Shown here: in pieces, positions 47,841 to 59,727 of the stretch
How the letters are laid out: each line of letters begins with the position of its first letter
Numbering within the stretch: the first letter of the stretch is position 1
DNA from: Pogostemon cablin
Lineage: Eukaryota; Streptophyta; Magnoliopsida; Lamiales; Lamiaceae
Assembly (NCBI GenBank): GCA_023678885.1
Contig: CM042998.1
Location: 6,947,820-7,011,819, forward strand
Length of the DNA stretch: 64,000 nt
Reading direction: 5' to 3'
The notes under the pieces: model-generated
Seen by the model: only the letters and a program-made list of their open reading frames with translations
The model's database searches: none
Told to the model about the DNA's origin: nothing
Program-made: the position numbers and the translations under genes

Positions 47841-48319
47841 TATATATAAGTACTTTTATTTTTTTTAATAAGCTCAATTTTAAAAAGGGTAACATTATTG
47901 TCACTCGAAACTTTACTTAGGGCAATAGATAATTTTTAAAATGCTACATGAATATACGATTTTAACCCTATTCATTAAACATCTAAAATTCATAGACTCA
48001 ACACTTAAATTACTTTATACACTCAATCCAACACAATCTAAACTCACACCTTAACACACAGTCATCCAAAATTTTTTGAGCAACAATTCTTATTCTTCAT
48101 CAACTTAAAACCCTTTTATGATGGAGTCATCTTCTTTGTCAAATCTCAAATCTAATACTACCATAATTTCTTGGGTTAATTGCACAAAAAAAAACTCACC
48201 TTTCATTCAATTGCAAAAAAGTCCAAACCTTTTAAATTTGGCAAAAAAAAACCTTCACATTTATAGTATTTGGCAATTAAAATTATTAGGGCAGATATAG
48301 CTGACCGGATGCTTACGTG

Positions 48320-48760
48320 GCACATACAAGGTTTAAGCATCCTTGATGTGCATCCCACCACCGTCACCAGTACCTCTTGTCACCGTACACCACCACTTCC
48401 CTGCCACATTCGCCGCCAGCAGCAACCACATGCACACCCACCACCGTCACCACTACCTTGTCGTTGTACACCACCACTCCCCCACCAAATTCGCCGCCAA
48501 AGCGCCGCCAAACATATCCCTCCTGTCAACGACATCGTCATAAATACCATCCCCACCGTCCAATGAAGCACAACTGCCACAGTACCAGGTCCCCGCGATA
48601 TTCAGCTTCGTCGGACCCTTATCGAACATCCACTCCCTCCGCTCTCCGCCCGAGAACGCCCCATCCGCCGCCATGTCCGCTGTGGCCATGAGCTCCATCA
48701 CCAGCTGGTGCAACCGTGGGTTCAGATTCGCAAAGCGAATGAATCCAAAAGTTGAATTTT
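48320..48760 (-). pseudogene. GC-rich captured segment inside the Pack-MULE
   Basis: This part is far richer in GC than its surroundings and ends abruptly near 48760, as expected for acquired exon sequence. On the minus strand it reads as a frame beginning MHQLVMELMATADMAADGAF; plus-strand frames are Pro/His-rich. I do not recognise the donor gene and cannot decide the coding strand with confidence. Confidence 0.4.
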
Positions 48761-48883
48761 ATCTTATAATCAGAAAATCTTTAAAAAATTCCCAAAAATG
48801 AAGAAATTGTAGGGAATTTCGAGTGAAGTAGAAATATTAAAGGGTCTCCAAAGATTAAAAAGTTTCTGTAGGAAGATGGAAAC

Positions 48884-49216
48884 ATGCAAATAGAGCCTTA
48901 CTACGGCCCCACATCCACGGCAAGACCCACTGATTTCAGGTCATACAGTGCCTCCTACGCTTCTTCTTCTTCCCCCACCTCTTCTTACTACCACACGGAG
49001 GCGACGGTGGTGGAGCCGCAGCGAAAGCTGAAGAAAGGGAAGAGCACTGGTGGGTCAGCTTCAAGATCTTGGGGTCTTGATGATCCTGAGTTTCAGATGA
49101 AGAAGAGGGTTGCTAGCTACAAAGCTTACATTGTTGAAGGCAAAATCAGATGCTCTTTCAGGAAGAGTTTTAGGTGGCTTAAGGAGAGATGCAATATTGT
49201 CATTCATGGAATCTAG
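48884..49216 (+). CDS. DUF3511-family protein, captured within a Pack-MULE
   Basis: The 110-residue frame reads MQIEPYYGPT, DFRSYSASYA, KLKKGKSTGG, then the conserved block RSWGLDDPEFQMKKRVASYK and GKIRCSFRKSFRWLKER. These are the landmarks of the small plant DUF3511 family, whose function is not established. Family members, as I recall them, usually have a short extra N-terminus before MQIE; here an in-frame stop (TAG) precedes the ATG by 12 bases, so the copy looks slightly truncated. The rest is uninterrupted. It sits between transposon inverted repeats, so it is probably a mobile copy. Whether it is transcribed cannot be told from sequence. Confidence 0.7.
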   Translation: MQIEPYYGPTSTARPTDFRSYSASYASSSSPTSSYYHTEATVVEPQRKLKKGKSTGGSASRSWGLDDPEFQMKKRVASYKAYIVEGKIRCSFRKSFRWLKERCNIVIHGI

Positions 49217-49610
49217 TTATAACTCAAAGATGTAAGAATATTTTTGGTTGTGTTGTTACATTTCTCCCCCTTTTTGTGATAAATAATTTATTTTGGAATC
49301 TGAATGAGGAGTTTGAGGATGTATGGAGTTGTTGGATAATGGGAAATACCTCGATAGTCAACTAAATCTCCCACTCTCTCTCACTGGTCCCCGCTCTCTC
49401 TCTTCACCCTATAATGGATGAAACGTAGGCATTCGGTCAGCTGCAGCTGCCCAATTAGTTTTATTTGTCAAATGCTATAAATGTGAAGGTTTTTTTTTGC
49501 CAAATTTTAAAGGTTTGGACTTTTTTGCAATTGCATGAAAGGTGGGGTTTTTTGTGCAATTAATCCTAATTTCTTTGAGATTCTTATAAGGAACCCTCTA
49601 GCTAGTTAGA

Positions 49611-50020
49611 TACATTGGTGAATTTCTTAACTTTTATTAATTATTTCTATTCCATTGATTTTAGGTTTTTTGCACAGCTGACATTGGTGAATTTCTTAAC
49701 TTTTACTCCCTCCATCCCATAGAAGTTGACACACTTTCCTTTTTGGTTTGTCCCACTAAAATTGACACATTTCCTTTTTAATACATGAGACCCACACAAA
49801 AATAATTAATCTATTCTCATGGGCCCCACATATCACCTCTAATATATTTACCTACTACACATTAAATATTATTTCTCTCACTTCATTTTACTTCACTTTA
49901 CATTAAATTATTATACTCCTTAATCTCCGTGCCCAAAAAAAATTATACCAACTTCTTTGGGACGGAGGGAGTATTAATTATTTTCATTCCATTGATTTTA
50001 GGTTTTTTGCACAGCCATAT
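49611..50020. repeat. Direct duplication, second copy carrying a MITE
   Basis: The ~68-bp phrase ACATTGGTGAATTTCTTAAC through TTTTTTGCACAGC occurs at 49612-49679 and again from 49681, where it is interrupted after CTTTTA by the MITE at 49706. Confidence 0.85.
49706..49971. mobile_element. Stowaway-like MITE with an in-window empty site
   Basis: The inverted ends CTCCCTCCATCCCATAGAAG and CTTTGGGACGGAGGGAG are flanked by TA (49704-49705 and 49972-49973). The adjacent duplicate at 49636 shows the same position unoccupied. Confidence 0.9.
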
Positions 50021-50077
50021 GTAACTCCAATCATTTCACCGCTCTTCTATATAACACGAATTAATGAATTTATTCAC

Positions 50078-50192
<115 letters not shown>

Positions 50193-50702
50193 GCACTGTA
50201 TAGTCTGTTTTTATTTATTTTTAAGGTATTCTTTAATAAATTGCCTATTTTATATTGAATCTCTGTGTTCTTTTCTCTAACAAATAGAGTTCATTCCATT
50301 TGTAGCACCACCTAGGCTCTATATGTGAATGAACAATTAAAATTTCAACAATGTATTAATTATAAAAGAAATGGTGCTTTCTGCGGGCAGCAATATAGGG
50401 TTTCTACAAGTTACTATATAATAAACAGTTTACAATTTGAGAGGTAAATCTTACTGACGAATGACAATTACATTGAATTCTATAATGATTTTCAGGGATG
50501 GAGTTTTCCAATTAATCCGTCAAATAAAATTGGTTGTGAGTGAATTAGGTGTAAAAAGTAATTCATGTATTGGGTGTGTGAAATTTAGATATTTAATGTA
50601 CATATAGGATTAAAATTGTATTTTTATATTGCAATTTAAATATTTTCAGGTATCCTTAGTAAAATTTGGTTGGCAATGCTTTAAAAAATTATTCATCATA
50701 CT

Positions 50703-51530
50703 TAGGGGTGGGCATTTTTTTTCGGGTTTCGGGTACCCGAGCTGATTCGAAAAAAATTACCTGAAAAATCCAGTTTTTTGGGTAATTTTGGATTTCGGGT
50801 TTACCCGAACCCAGTTGTTAATTATCGGATCGGATATCAGGTTTTGAAAATTACCCGAATTACCCGATCGGGTTACACAATTTTATTTTAATTTCTATTA
50901 TATAACATAATTGATAATACTATATACTAGTATTAAGTAGGTTTCTATTACCCAATCTCCATTTTTCAATCATCGGTTCACGTCGTACATTCATTTAAGA
51001 GAAATAGATAATTCCTCAAATTTTCATTTCACACAATTAGTGAAGAATCTCAATCTCCATTTATTCATATATTAGTATGAAATAATAAAGAAATTAATTT
51101 TTTTAAAAGAGTTTTATACAACAATTTACTAAATTTATAATATAATATACTTAAAAATATATTTAAATTTCATTAAATCACATTTTAATAAATAGTTTGA
51201 CACAATATTATTATTCTTATATTAATTTTAATATTAGCATTAATTAATTTTTTTAATAAATTTACTTTAAGGATGATAAATATTAAATTTATTGAGAGTA
51301 ACAATATATAAGGATGACAAAATGTGGTACTAATTTTATCACATGAAAATATATGAAGAATTTTCTAAAAAAAATTTTAAAAAAATTCGGATTACCCGAT
51401 CGGGTACCCAGTTTTTTTGGGTACTCGAAATATCGGTTACTTAAAATATCAGTTCGGATTCGGATAATGCATTTTAAAACCTGAAATTTTGGGTACCCGA
51501 ATCCGAAACCCGATCCGATACCCACCCCTA
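50703..51530. mobile_element. hAT-like non-autonomous transposon
   Basis: The termini TAGGGGTGGGCA and TACCCACCCCTA are inverted repeats, with many subterminal CGGGTTTCGGGTACCC-type words at both ends. The flanking octamers ATCATACT and ACCGTACC differ only by transitions, compatible with an aged 8-bp duplication. No transposase. Confidence 0.75.
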
Positions 51531-51640
51531 ACCGTACCTACAGAAAATTAAATAGTACTCCTACTATCTAATCTTCCAAATTATATAGAGTACTTATATT
51601 AGTTCAATTATAATGAAAATAAAATGAAAATTAAATAATA

Positions 51641-51875
51641 CTCCCTCTGTCCGCTCAATAGGTATACATTTGCCTTTTGCACATGAATTAAGGAGTATTA
51701 TTATTTAATATATAGTGGGTAGTTGTTGTATTAGTGGGGTGTGTGGGCCCACATATTAATTGTATTAGTGATGTGTGTGGGTTCCATGTGTTTAAAAAGG
51801 AAAATGTATACCTATTGTGTGATGCACATTCGCCCAAAATAGCACAATGTATACATTTCCGGCAGATGGGGTGAG
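51641..51875. mobile_element. Stowaway-like MITE
   Basis: CTCCCTCTGTCCGCTCAATA and its degenerate inverted partner CCGGCAGATGGGGTGAG are flanked by TA. A direct repeat (AATCTTCCAAATTATAT.GA.TACTTATATTAG) lies on both sides. Confidence 0.7.
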
Positions 51876-51967
51876 TACTATATAATCTTCCAAATTATAT
51901 GGAATACTTATATTAGTCCAATTATATGAAAATAAAATTTTGATCCATACCCGTTTTGCTATATGTT

Positions 51968-52634
51968 ATTACCGTCCCATAAATTATTTCACATTTTTTA
52001 TTTTTATCTAACACAACACTTCCAAACGAGCATGGGCCTCGGCGGCTTGAGCCTGCGTTGTTTGTCTTTCAGTTTGGGCCTCAGCAAGGTGAGCTTCTCG
52101 GAGAAGAACGTAGGAATCACTGGAGCCATGCCCGGAAGAGTGGCCTGAAATGAGACAAGGGCCCAAAGTCTCACCATGGGCGAAGTCGTGAGGCAGATCA
52201 TCGTTGAGTTTGAAATCACCTGAGCCAAAAGAAAGACATTCTAACTCACTTTCACGGTCAGAAGGGAAGGAATGGCTGCAAAGGGCGGTGGAGCTACTAT
52301 TTGCTGGAGGGTTCCGTTGGCTCCTGTTACCTTTCTCTCTAGATCTCTCATACGCTTGATAAGTTCTTCATTAAACTGTTCCTGTAAGCTCCTTCTCATT
52401 TCCGACCACTCTTTCGGATATGGCTCCAGTGATTCTTGCGTCCTTCTCCGAGGAACGGCCCTTCTGCGTTCCATCGCTGTAAAAGAAAGCCTATAACAGG
52501 GGATAGGAAACCGCAGCCCCGCCAGAAAAAAGTGCATATTTTTAAAAAACTTTACACACCTTTATATATTAAAAAAAATCTTAAATTCTACCGACAAAAA
52601 TATGTGCAATCCTTCATGTGGGACAGATGGAGTA
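51968..52634. mobile_element. Stowaway-like element enclosing unrelated sequence
   Basis: GTCCCATAAATTATTTCACA at the left pairs imperfectly with the inverted right end GTCCCACATGAAGGATTGCA, next to TA. The middle (about 52025-52520) is markedly GC-richer and, on the minus strand, has a frame with MERRRAVPRRRTQESL and EEMIKR-like heptads (SLQEQFNEELIKRMRDLERK). It may be captured host or retroelement sequence. Confidence 0.45.
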
Positions 52635-52883
52635 TATTTTTCATAAATTATTAAACCATCTCTAGTAGTTTACGCCATTTTGCAGAACATTCAGCACAAA
52701 AATGGTATGAAAATAGTAATTCAATATCAAGTAGTTTGCAATACCTTTTACACTAAAAATAAAAAAAATCATTAAATTCTTATTAATTTTTTTCCCACAT
52801 GATTAAAATTATTATACATTTTATTTTAATACTTATTTTAAATTTAAAACGAAATTAATATAACTTAAATATTTAGAAAATGA

Positions 52884-53168
52884 GTTACTCTCTTGTGAGA
52901 TAGGTTATTTGTGAGACGGGTATGAGACGGATCAACCCATCACTAAAGTATTCTTATTGTATAAATAAAGTATACTTATTTATAGTTAAAGTATGTCAAT
53001 AATAAATCAAATTATAGCACATTAAAATCATACTTTAATTCATAATCCAACATACTTTAGAAAACATACTTTAACAACCATTAAACATACTTTATCTAAA
53101 TAATAGACATACTTTAACACGTCTCACAAACCGTCTTAAGTAAGTAACGTCTCACAAGAGACTTTGCC
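52884..53168. mobile_element. Probable MITE with CTCTTGTGAGA termini
   Basis: CTCTTGTGAGATAGGTTA and the inverted right end GTCTCTTGTGAGACGTTA form terminal repeats, with a second inverted pair GTGAGACGGG / GTTTGTGAGACGTG inside. A related left end recurs at 59082. Confidence 0.55.
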
Positions 53169-53169
53169 T

Positions 53170-53640
53170 TAGAAAATATTCATTAATTAAATATTTCAGA
53201 CTAAATATGTAATTTTAATTTTTTGTTTAAATCTCATATTTATTTTAATTGTTTTAAAAAAAAAGAAATTAAATAGTGTTGCCCATCAATAAATAAATGA
53301 TCTCATCCTATAATTAACTAAAACAGAATATTAATAAAATTAATTGATTTTTAAGTTAGTCCACCTCATTATCAATAGGAGTATATGAATCCTGTACTGC
53401 GTAGGGTAGAGAGCAACCATACTAAGCGGGCAAGAAGGAAGCCACTTCTTACTCCCACAGACTGCTATGATCATGATTATTCAATATCTTGCGCATCAAT
53501 TAACATCCTATAGACTAATCAAAGGATTTCCCGATATAATTCCACAAATGTGACATGCTTTTACAGCAACAAATTTTGAATTTTGAAATGTATCTAAACA
53601 GTCAAGGATGATTTAAATAACAAACAAACGTACAAAACTG
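53170..53640. other. Intergenic DNA and probable GPAT9 3' UTR
   Basis: Nothing coding is recognised. The part next to 53640 probably includes the 3' untranslated region and polyadenylation site of GPAT9. Confidence 0.4.
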
Positions 53641-53652
53641 TATCTCAGCAAT

Positions 53653-56600
53653 TTATTTATCTTCCAAGAGACGGAGAATGGACTCTGCAAAGCTTTGTTG
53701 CCTGCAAAATTTATAGAGGTCAGAGTTACTCCGCATTCGGTGTTGTGATCCACTAAGACCATCTTTTAGGGGGTTTATAGTTTATACAAAATAGTTACAT
53801 AGGTTTTCTTTAACAAACGATGATAAAAGTGATCACTAAGTGGAAATTATTCAGAAGGTACTGAAGCCAACTCAAAATGAACTTTCTTTCTCTCTATCTT
53901 TCATTATAATTATAATATAACTCCAAAATTTAGTTAGTGAACTTATGGAGTGGTCTCATTATATGGCAATAAATCAATGGATACAAGCACTGATAAATCA
54001 AAACATTTGTATATTCCATTGGGGTATCATTATTGGGAGTACTTAATCCTTTATGCAGCAGAGACAAAAACAAATGAAGGGTAATTGAAAGATATCAGGT
54101 GTATGAAAACATTGAAAAGCTTACTTGCGCTCACAATGCTTAGGGCTGGGCCGAGAGTATTTCAAATATCCATCCCAAGGAACCTTTTTAAGACCAGCTC
54201 GAACAGAGATAATGTCCCTCACCCTAAATAGAACATCATATTCAGCAGACATTCACACACAGGTCTTCATTACATGGATTAAAGAGAGGATCAAGATCTA
54301 CTAGTATTCATGAATCGAGAAAATGTAACATACCTCTCAGCAAATTCAATTGGTGTTTCCCCAGGTTTCAAGTTTTGAGGCTCCAGGTACCATACATCAC
54401 AAACAACAGCCCAAGATGTCATGAGCTGCAATAAGTGCTTTGTGAAAGACTGCCTGCCAGCAAAAATTTCACCATGAGTTCCAAAGGTCTGTTTAACCAT
54501 GAAACAGTAGTTTTTCTCCACCAGTTTGCAAAGCAGCATCATTACCAAGAAACAGAAAATAATAGTAGCTTTCTATAGAAAGCAAGTTCAGAAATTTAAA
54601 CAGAAGTATGTTCAGCCATGTCAAAAGCACTTCAGCAATTAAAAAGACAAAAATCACTTCTGCTAACATTGAAGAGGACAATGTAGGTAAAACTTACTTT
54701 CGGCTGTTCCAGAAGGCATCCACAAAAATCTTGTTATATTTAATTGCAATGGGACAGACAGTACACCCAAGTTCAAACGAACCCTAAACATCATAGAAAA
54801 ATAAAAATATATATATATCAAAAATAGTTGACATGATGAAAAATAATGAAAACCTTAAAAATGAACATTAGAGTAATCACCAGCCACATGTGAAATATAC
54901 ATTTTAACTTTGATACAGATTTACTTCTACTTTTGAGGAAAACAACTTATATTCACAATTAGCAACAGCAAAACCTTTATATGGATAAAGCCATGCTGTG
55001 AGATATGTTTAGTGACTATAGTACAAAGTAGTACATTCAAAAATTTATTGTTTACAAGGAATAACATGGAATGGAAGAGATAAGAGGCTTAATATTATCA
55101 GAAAATGAACCAAATTTATATAATAAACAACATAGTACAAATAGAAAAAGGGAGACCTTCTTAAACATCACAGTGTAGTGGTTGTTCACACAAGTTCCTT
55201 CTGGGAATATAAGAAGCGGATTATTATCAGCCCCATGTACATGATCTCTAAGCCTGGAAAAGAATAAATAAAAAAAATCCCTAATAAGTAAAATGATACA
55301 CTTAAACAACTCATTCCTTGGGCATACTTTTTTGCAACAATTTCACGGTCCTTAGCCTCAGAGCGGTTAAACCAGATACATCCCAGACTTTCCAAAATGG
55401 TGCTCTGCAATAGTCCTTTAGAGGGAAAACACAAGATTAATAAATCATAATACAAAACGAGAAGCAATCATTTCATACCATCTCAATAAATGATTAATCG
55501 CAACCAAAAGTCCAAAATCTCCTAAAACAATTGATCAGGTAAGAAGATCAAAACTTCTATAGAGTATAAGAGATTTTTTTCCCATCAATCCACTTGATCA
55601 GATACAATCCTCCACTTCTGCACAGTTACAACTTACATGTAGATGAAGATCTAGAACAACCATTTAAGGAAAATTATTTAAGTAATAAATACTTTAGATA
55701 TCTTATGTATTAACATATTATATCAATCTATTAGTGAAATGCTTCAATAACTGCGATCCAGAACATCAATAAAATATACTTACCAACCCATCCAGGATGC
55801 TTCTGCATAATGACTGCAAATGCAGTCATTTGCTCCAAAACGACGAAGTCAATCATCGATGTGTGATTGGCAACAAAAACCTGCACATTCCGTTTAAAGA
55901 ACAAATTAAATGATTGTGTAAGCAGGGCTAGTCACAGTTAAGTTCACAGAATGACAGAAATACACAAAATCCCACCTGCTTAGGTCGCATACTGGGCCGT
56001 GGACCATGGTACTTGATAACACCGGTCCATGACGCAACAAAGAAACTACAAATCAACTCCACAAGACCTCTCTGGAGAAGAAAAAAAAACACTTGAACAC
56101 TTGATGGTTAAGAGAGGTCACAATATGGAGTATAAATGTCACTTATCTTCTGCAGTAAGAAAGATAAGCTAATTATTATATTACTCCACTAAATAACTTC
56201 AAGATGTTTCATACACTATCAGTATATAATCTTAAAATCTTACATCTTATCTTTTTTTTCCATTTTTCTGGTAAACCAAACACTCTCAATGGCAATGGTG
56301 GTTTTTCCACATTAATTACGTTCATAACCATTATCATTTCCATTCCAATTGGCATTCCATATCACAAACCAAGCAACCCTTTAGTGTATCATGATTTTCC
56401 ATATCCAAATTTGGAAATGGAGCAAAATTTCCCAAGTTTTATGTGCAAATGGTGACATAGAGAAGACAATGACATGCTTTAAGCCTTATATAAAAATAAC
56501 AATAATAATAACCACAAAATGTGTCTAAAATTCTTAAGAAGATTTGAAAGATGAGCTATAAGGGTACAAAAAATTGTTTTAGAAAATAAAATTAGCCAAC

Positions 56601-57784
56601 CATACCTCTAATTTTTTTCTCAATTTTTCGTGCCCTTTTAAAAAGCAATGGACAGGAAAATAGCATGAGAGAAACATAACCCATCCTATTGCCAGCACAA
56701 TCACCCTGCAGTTGAAGTGAAATGCATCAACATGTGCATGAAAGTCATAAGCCGCAAGCTAAATTTAATTACTATAGTTGATCAATCCTACACCAAATGT
56801 ACACATACGTACAGTTTACTGCTACTAATCAATCATAGTAATTGCACAACTGATCAACAATGTTGGGCTATAATCTATCAATCTAAGAGAATAGGATCTT
56901 TGTTTGCAAGTTGTTCTGTACAATCAATATAGGTCAAGAAACTGCTAATCCTGGATGTGAAGAGGCTAACATTATTTTATTCAGAAATCTCTTAGTAAAG
57001 CATGGTCTTTTCTGCCAGAAAATAGTTGATGTACAAAGGCAAAAAATCTCACCTTAATGGGAAAAGAAACCCATATCTGACAACAACTCCCAAGCACCAC
57101 AAAGGAAACAAGTATATATTCCAGTTCCAGGGTTCTGGGGGTATTGACTTGAAGCATCTAGTGAAAGAGTCCTGTTGTACAGTGAGAATAAAATTTGAAA
57201 ATTGATGTTATATTTCTTTATGGATCATGCGCAACGCAAAGGCACCCAAACAATAGGATATGATAAATGGAGAACAGAGAGTAGACAAATTAAGATATTA
57301 CAATATATCATAGTTAAGGTAACAATGCACAGATTCCATATTCAAATTAACAATTAAGAATTCGCCCAAATCAATCAAATTATATATAGCTCCACGTTCA
57401 ATAATTTCTACTCCGGTAATAGATCCGCAAAAGATACTTTGGAAATCCAATACCAACAATCCAAGAGGCGGATAGCATATCCTCAATTTAAACTTCAGAA
57501 AAAATGATGAGAGGTGAGACTTACATCAACAATGGCACCTGCAGCCTCAGTTAGAGTGGGCGAAATATCAAGCAAATCACGCCTAAGTCCCCAAAAGTAC
57601 AACTCCTCAATTGCATATCAAACGAAAATGAAGGAATTAATACATGCAAATAAAAAATGGGAAGAAGGAAGATTTACAAGCAGAGCTTTCCGTGGGGCTC
57701 TTGAATGGAGCCAGATGGAAGGTAGTCCTCAATATTAGGGCGATCCAAATCCAATTCGGAGGTCGAGGTGTTTAGGTTGCTCAT
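53653..57784 (-). CDS. GPAT9: Glycerol-3-phosphate acyltransferase 9 (ER, sn-1 GPAT)
   Basis: The enzyme acylates glycerol-3-phosphate at sn-1 in the ER, the first step of membrane lipid and triacylglycerol synthesis. My exons: 57784-57678, 57582-57525, 57171-57053, 56705-56606, 56071-55976, 55880-55784, 55415-55328, 55253-55157, 54783-54698, 54453-54334, 54223-54125, 53701-53653. All have GT..AG borders and sum to 1116 nt (371 codons and stop), close to the usual ~376. The start reads MSNLNTSTSELDLDRPNIED. Two hydrophobic segments follow (YLFPLWCLGVVVRYGFLF, VIVLAIGWVMFLSCYF). Acyltransferase blocks are intact: NHTSMID (HX4D), GCIWFNRSEAKDR, FPEGTCVNN and CTVCPIAIKYNK. The tail is QQSFAESILRLLEDK. 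No lesion was seen. Confidence 0.95.
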
Positions 57785-58138
57785 CGTCTTCTTCACGTTG
57801 CTCTATGAAATGCTGCAATTATTACGTCTCATCGTTATTTATTTCTCTTTGGCGGTATGGGTATTGCCCTGCTAATAGTCATGCAGATTGCGGAGTCACA
57901 CCCACTGAGAGAGAGAGGTTGTTGGTTGGTTCAAGAAACTAGAAAAAGGAGTGTAGTTATTACCTCAAAATTTTTACTGCTCACTATAATTTTATTTGGC
58001 CACTTTCATTAAAAATAATTTTTACTAGTAACGTGCACTCCCCAATTTAATGGAACCATCATTATCTGAGTGTTGACCACATTAAATGGGGTGGGTGGAA
58101 GCACTTTTAAAATTTATCCCAAAAGTAGAAAAAATTGT
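57785..58138 (-). promoter_or_regulatory. 5' flank of GPAT9 (probable 5' UTR and proximal promoter)
   Basis: This 350-bp stretch separates the start codon from the GGCCGAATA array. It includes GAGAGAGAGG near 57910. No TATA box is convincing. Confidence 0.4.
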
Positions 58139-58620
58139 ATAGGCCGAATAGAACATCTGACGTAGGCTGAATTGAACAAAAATGTAGGCCGAATAGATGT
58201 ACTTGTTGGCCGAATAGAGCAAATTGTAGCTTGCCCAGACATAGGCCGAATAGAACAAGTGTGGTCGGCCGAATAGAACAAAAAATTAGGCCGAATAGAT
58301 GTACTTGTTGGCCGAATAGAGCAAATTGTGGTTTGCCAAGGCGTAGGCCGAATAGAACAAGTGTGGTTGGCCGAATAGAACAAAAACGTAGGTCGAATAG
58401 AACAAACCATAGGAGGAATAATGCGTAAGCACAAACTTAGGCCGAATAGAACAGCTGTGGCGGGCCGAATAGAACAGCTTTGGCGGGCCGAATAGAAGGA
58501 AATGTAGGCCGAATATAACAAATATTTTTAGGAGTGAAATCAGGGCAAACTCGATGTAGGCCGAATACCACACTTTTAAGTAGGCCGAATAGTGTAAATA
58601 TATGGGCCGAATAGAACAAT
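58139..58620. repeat. GGCCGAATA minisatellite array upstream of GPAT9
   Basis: At least 16 exact GGCCGAATA cores, plus variants (GGTCGAATA, GGCTGAATT), occur in about 480 bp with spacing of 15-45 bases, often extended to TAGGCCGAATAGAACAA. A larger unit of about 101 bp is repeated twice (from 58188 and from 58289). Minus-strand frames across it are by-products of the repeat. Confidence 0.9.
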
Positions 58621-59720
58621 GAAGGAGCACATGTTTATATAGTACTAGGTATTGTACTTTGACACTCTTTAAAGAAAAAGAGAAGAATCTGATTCCTCAA
58701 TTATACTATTAGTACTTTTGGTTCAAAAATGGAGGAATCTTATTTCTCAAAGATGTGATAAGTTGGTCCCTTTCAAGGACATTTTAGTCACTTCCAATAA
58801 AAATAGTTAGAATAAATTGTGTTTTAAGATATGTGGTCACTTAAAATTACTTTTAAGTAGGAGTGGTTTCTTTATGCCATTTTCATTGGTTACTACTATC
58901 TAATGATAATATAGAGAATAGAGATAGATTATTTGAATAAATTAATAAATTTAGAATTATGTATGTTCTTTATTTGAAAGTATCTTTTCTTATTTTTAAT
59001 TCAATTTTAAGTTTTTCATTTTCTAAATAATATTTTGATATTTTATATTTTTAAAATATTAAAAATTATTAAAAGATAAAGTCTCTTGTGAGACTGTTTA
59101 TATGAGACGGTTTGTGAGATTTTTATAAAATATAAAGAATGATACATTAAAAAATGATTTTAGGATATTATAATATAATAATTTATTATAAATATTATTT
59201 AAGTATTAATAGATATATTTTATTTATATAATAAGCATATTTTCATAACGATCAGTCCGTCTTAAGAAATTTCAAATAAAAACTTCATTAAAAGGATTAA
59301 ATTTGATAAAATAAATAGATAAAGTATTAAAATTGGACCCAAAATTTTAGACTATAACATTTTAAAAAATAAACAAAAAGACTAAAATGTGAAAAATAAA
59401 AAAACAACTAAAATCAAGAATTTAAATATTAATTCTTTTGTCTCATATATATAATACCTATTTTTTATACTTTATTTATCTATTCCAACAACTTAATTTT
59501 TTTATACTTTATTCATAATTTCTAATAACTTTATATACTTTTTTCTCCCAAAATTATCAATTTATATTTTTTCTTTTAGTTTTTTTAATTATATATATAT
59601 ATATAACAAATGGAGTCTTTTTAATCTTCGTGTCTGTAGATAAAAATAATCGGGAGGGAATATATAAAAAAACTAAAGTTGGATTTTAACATGCTAATTG
59701 CTATCGTAAAAAATAATTTA
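58621..59720. other. AT-rich intergenic DNA
   Basis: No gene is seen. A MITE-like end (GTCTCTTGTGAGACTG, with GAGACGGTTTGTGAGA) is near 59082, and a possible partner (GTCCGTCTTAAG) near 59250. Confidence 0.45.
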
Positions 59721-59727
59721 ACCAAGG

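Larger units (their letters stand above)
48173..49566 (+). mobile_element. Pack-MULE carrying captured gene sequence
   Basis: Terminal inverted repeats of about 145 bp (48173-48317 and 49423-49566) share GGRTTAATTGCACAAAAAA, CAATTGCAAAAAAGTCCAAA and CTTCACATTTATAG. The perfect 9-bp duplication TAATTTCTT flanks the element (48164-48172, 49567-49575), which is diagnostic of the Mutator superfamily. There is no transposase. The interior holds a GC-rich segment (48320-48760) and an open reading frame of the plant DUF3511 family, i.e. acquired host gene sequence. Confidence 0.88.

Noticed and set aside
48270..48713. Several overlapping frames on both strands
   Set aside because: They arise from the GC-rich captured segment of the Pack-MULE. 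None can be preferred as a real gene.
58139..58620. Possible CRISPR-like array or coding region in the GGCCGAATA repeats
   Set aside because: This is plant nuclear DNA, the spacing is irregular, the spacers are themselves related, and the minus-strand frames are made of the repeat; it is a minisatellite.
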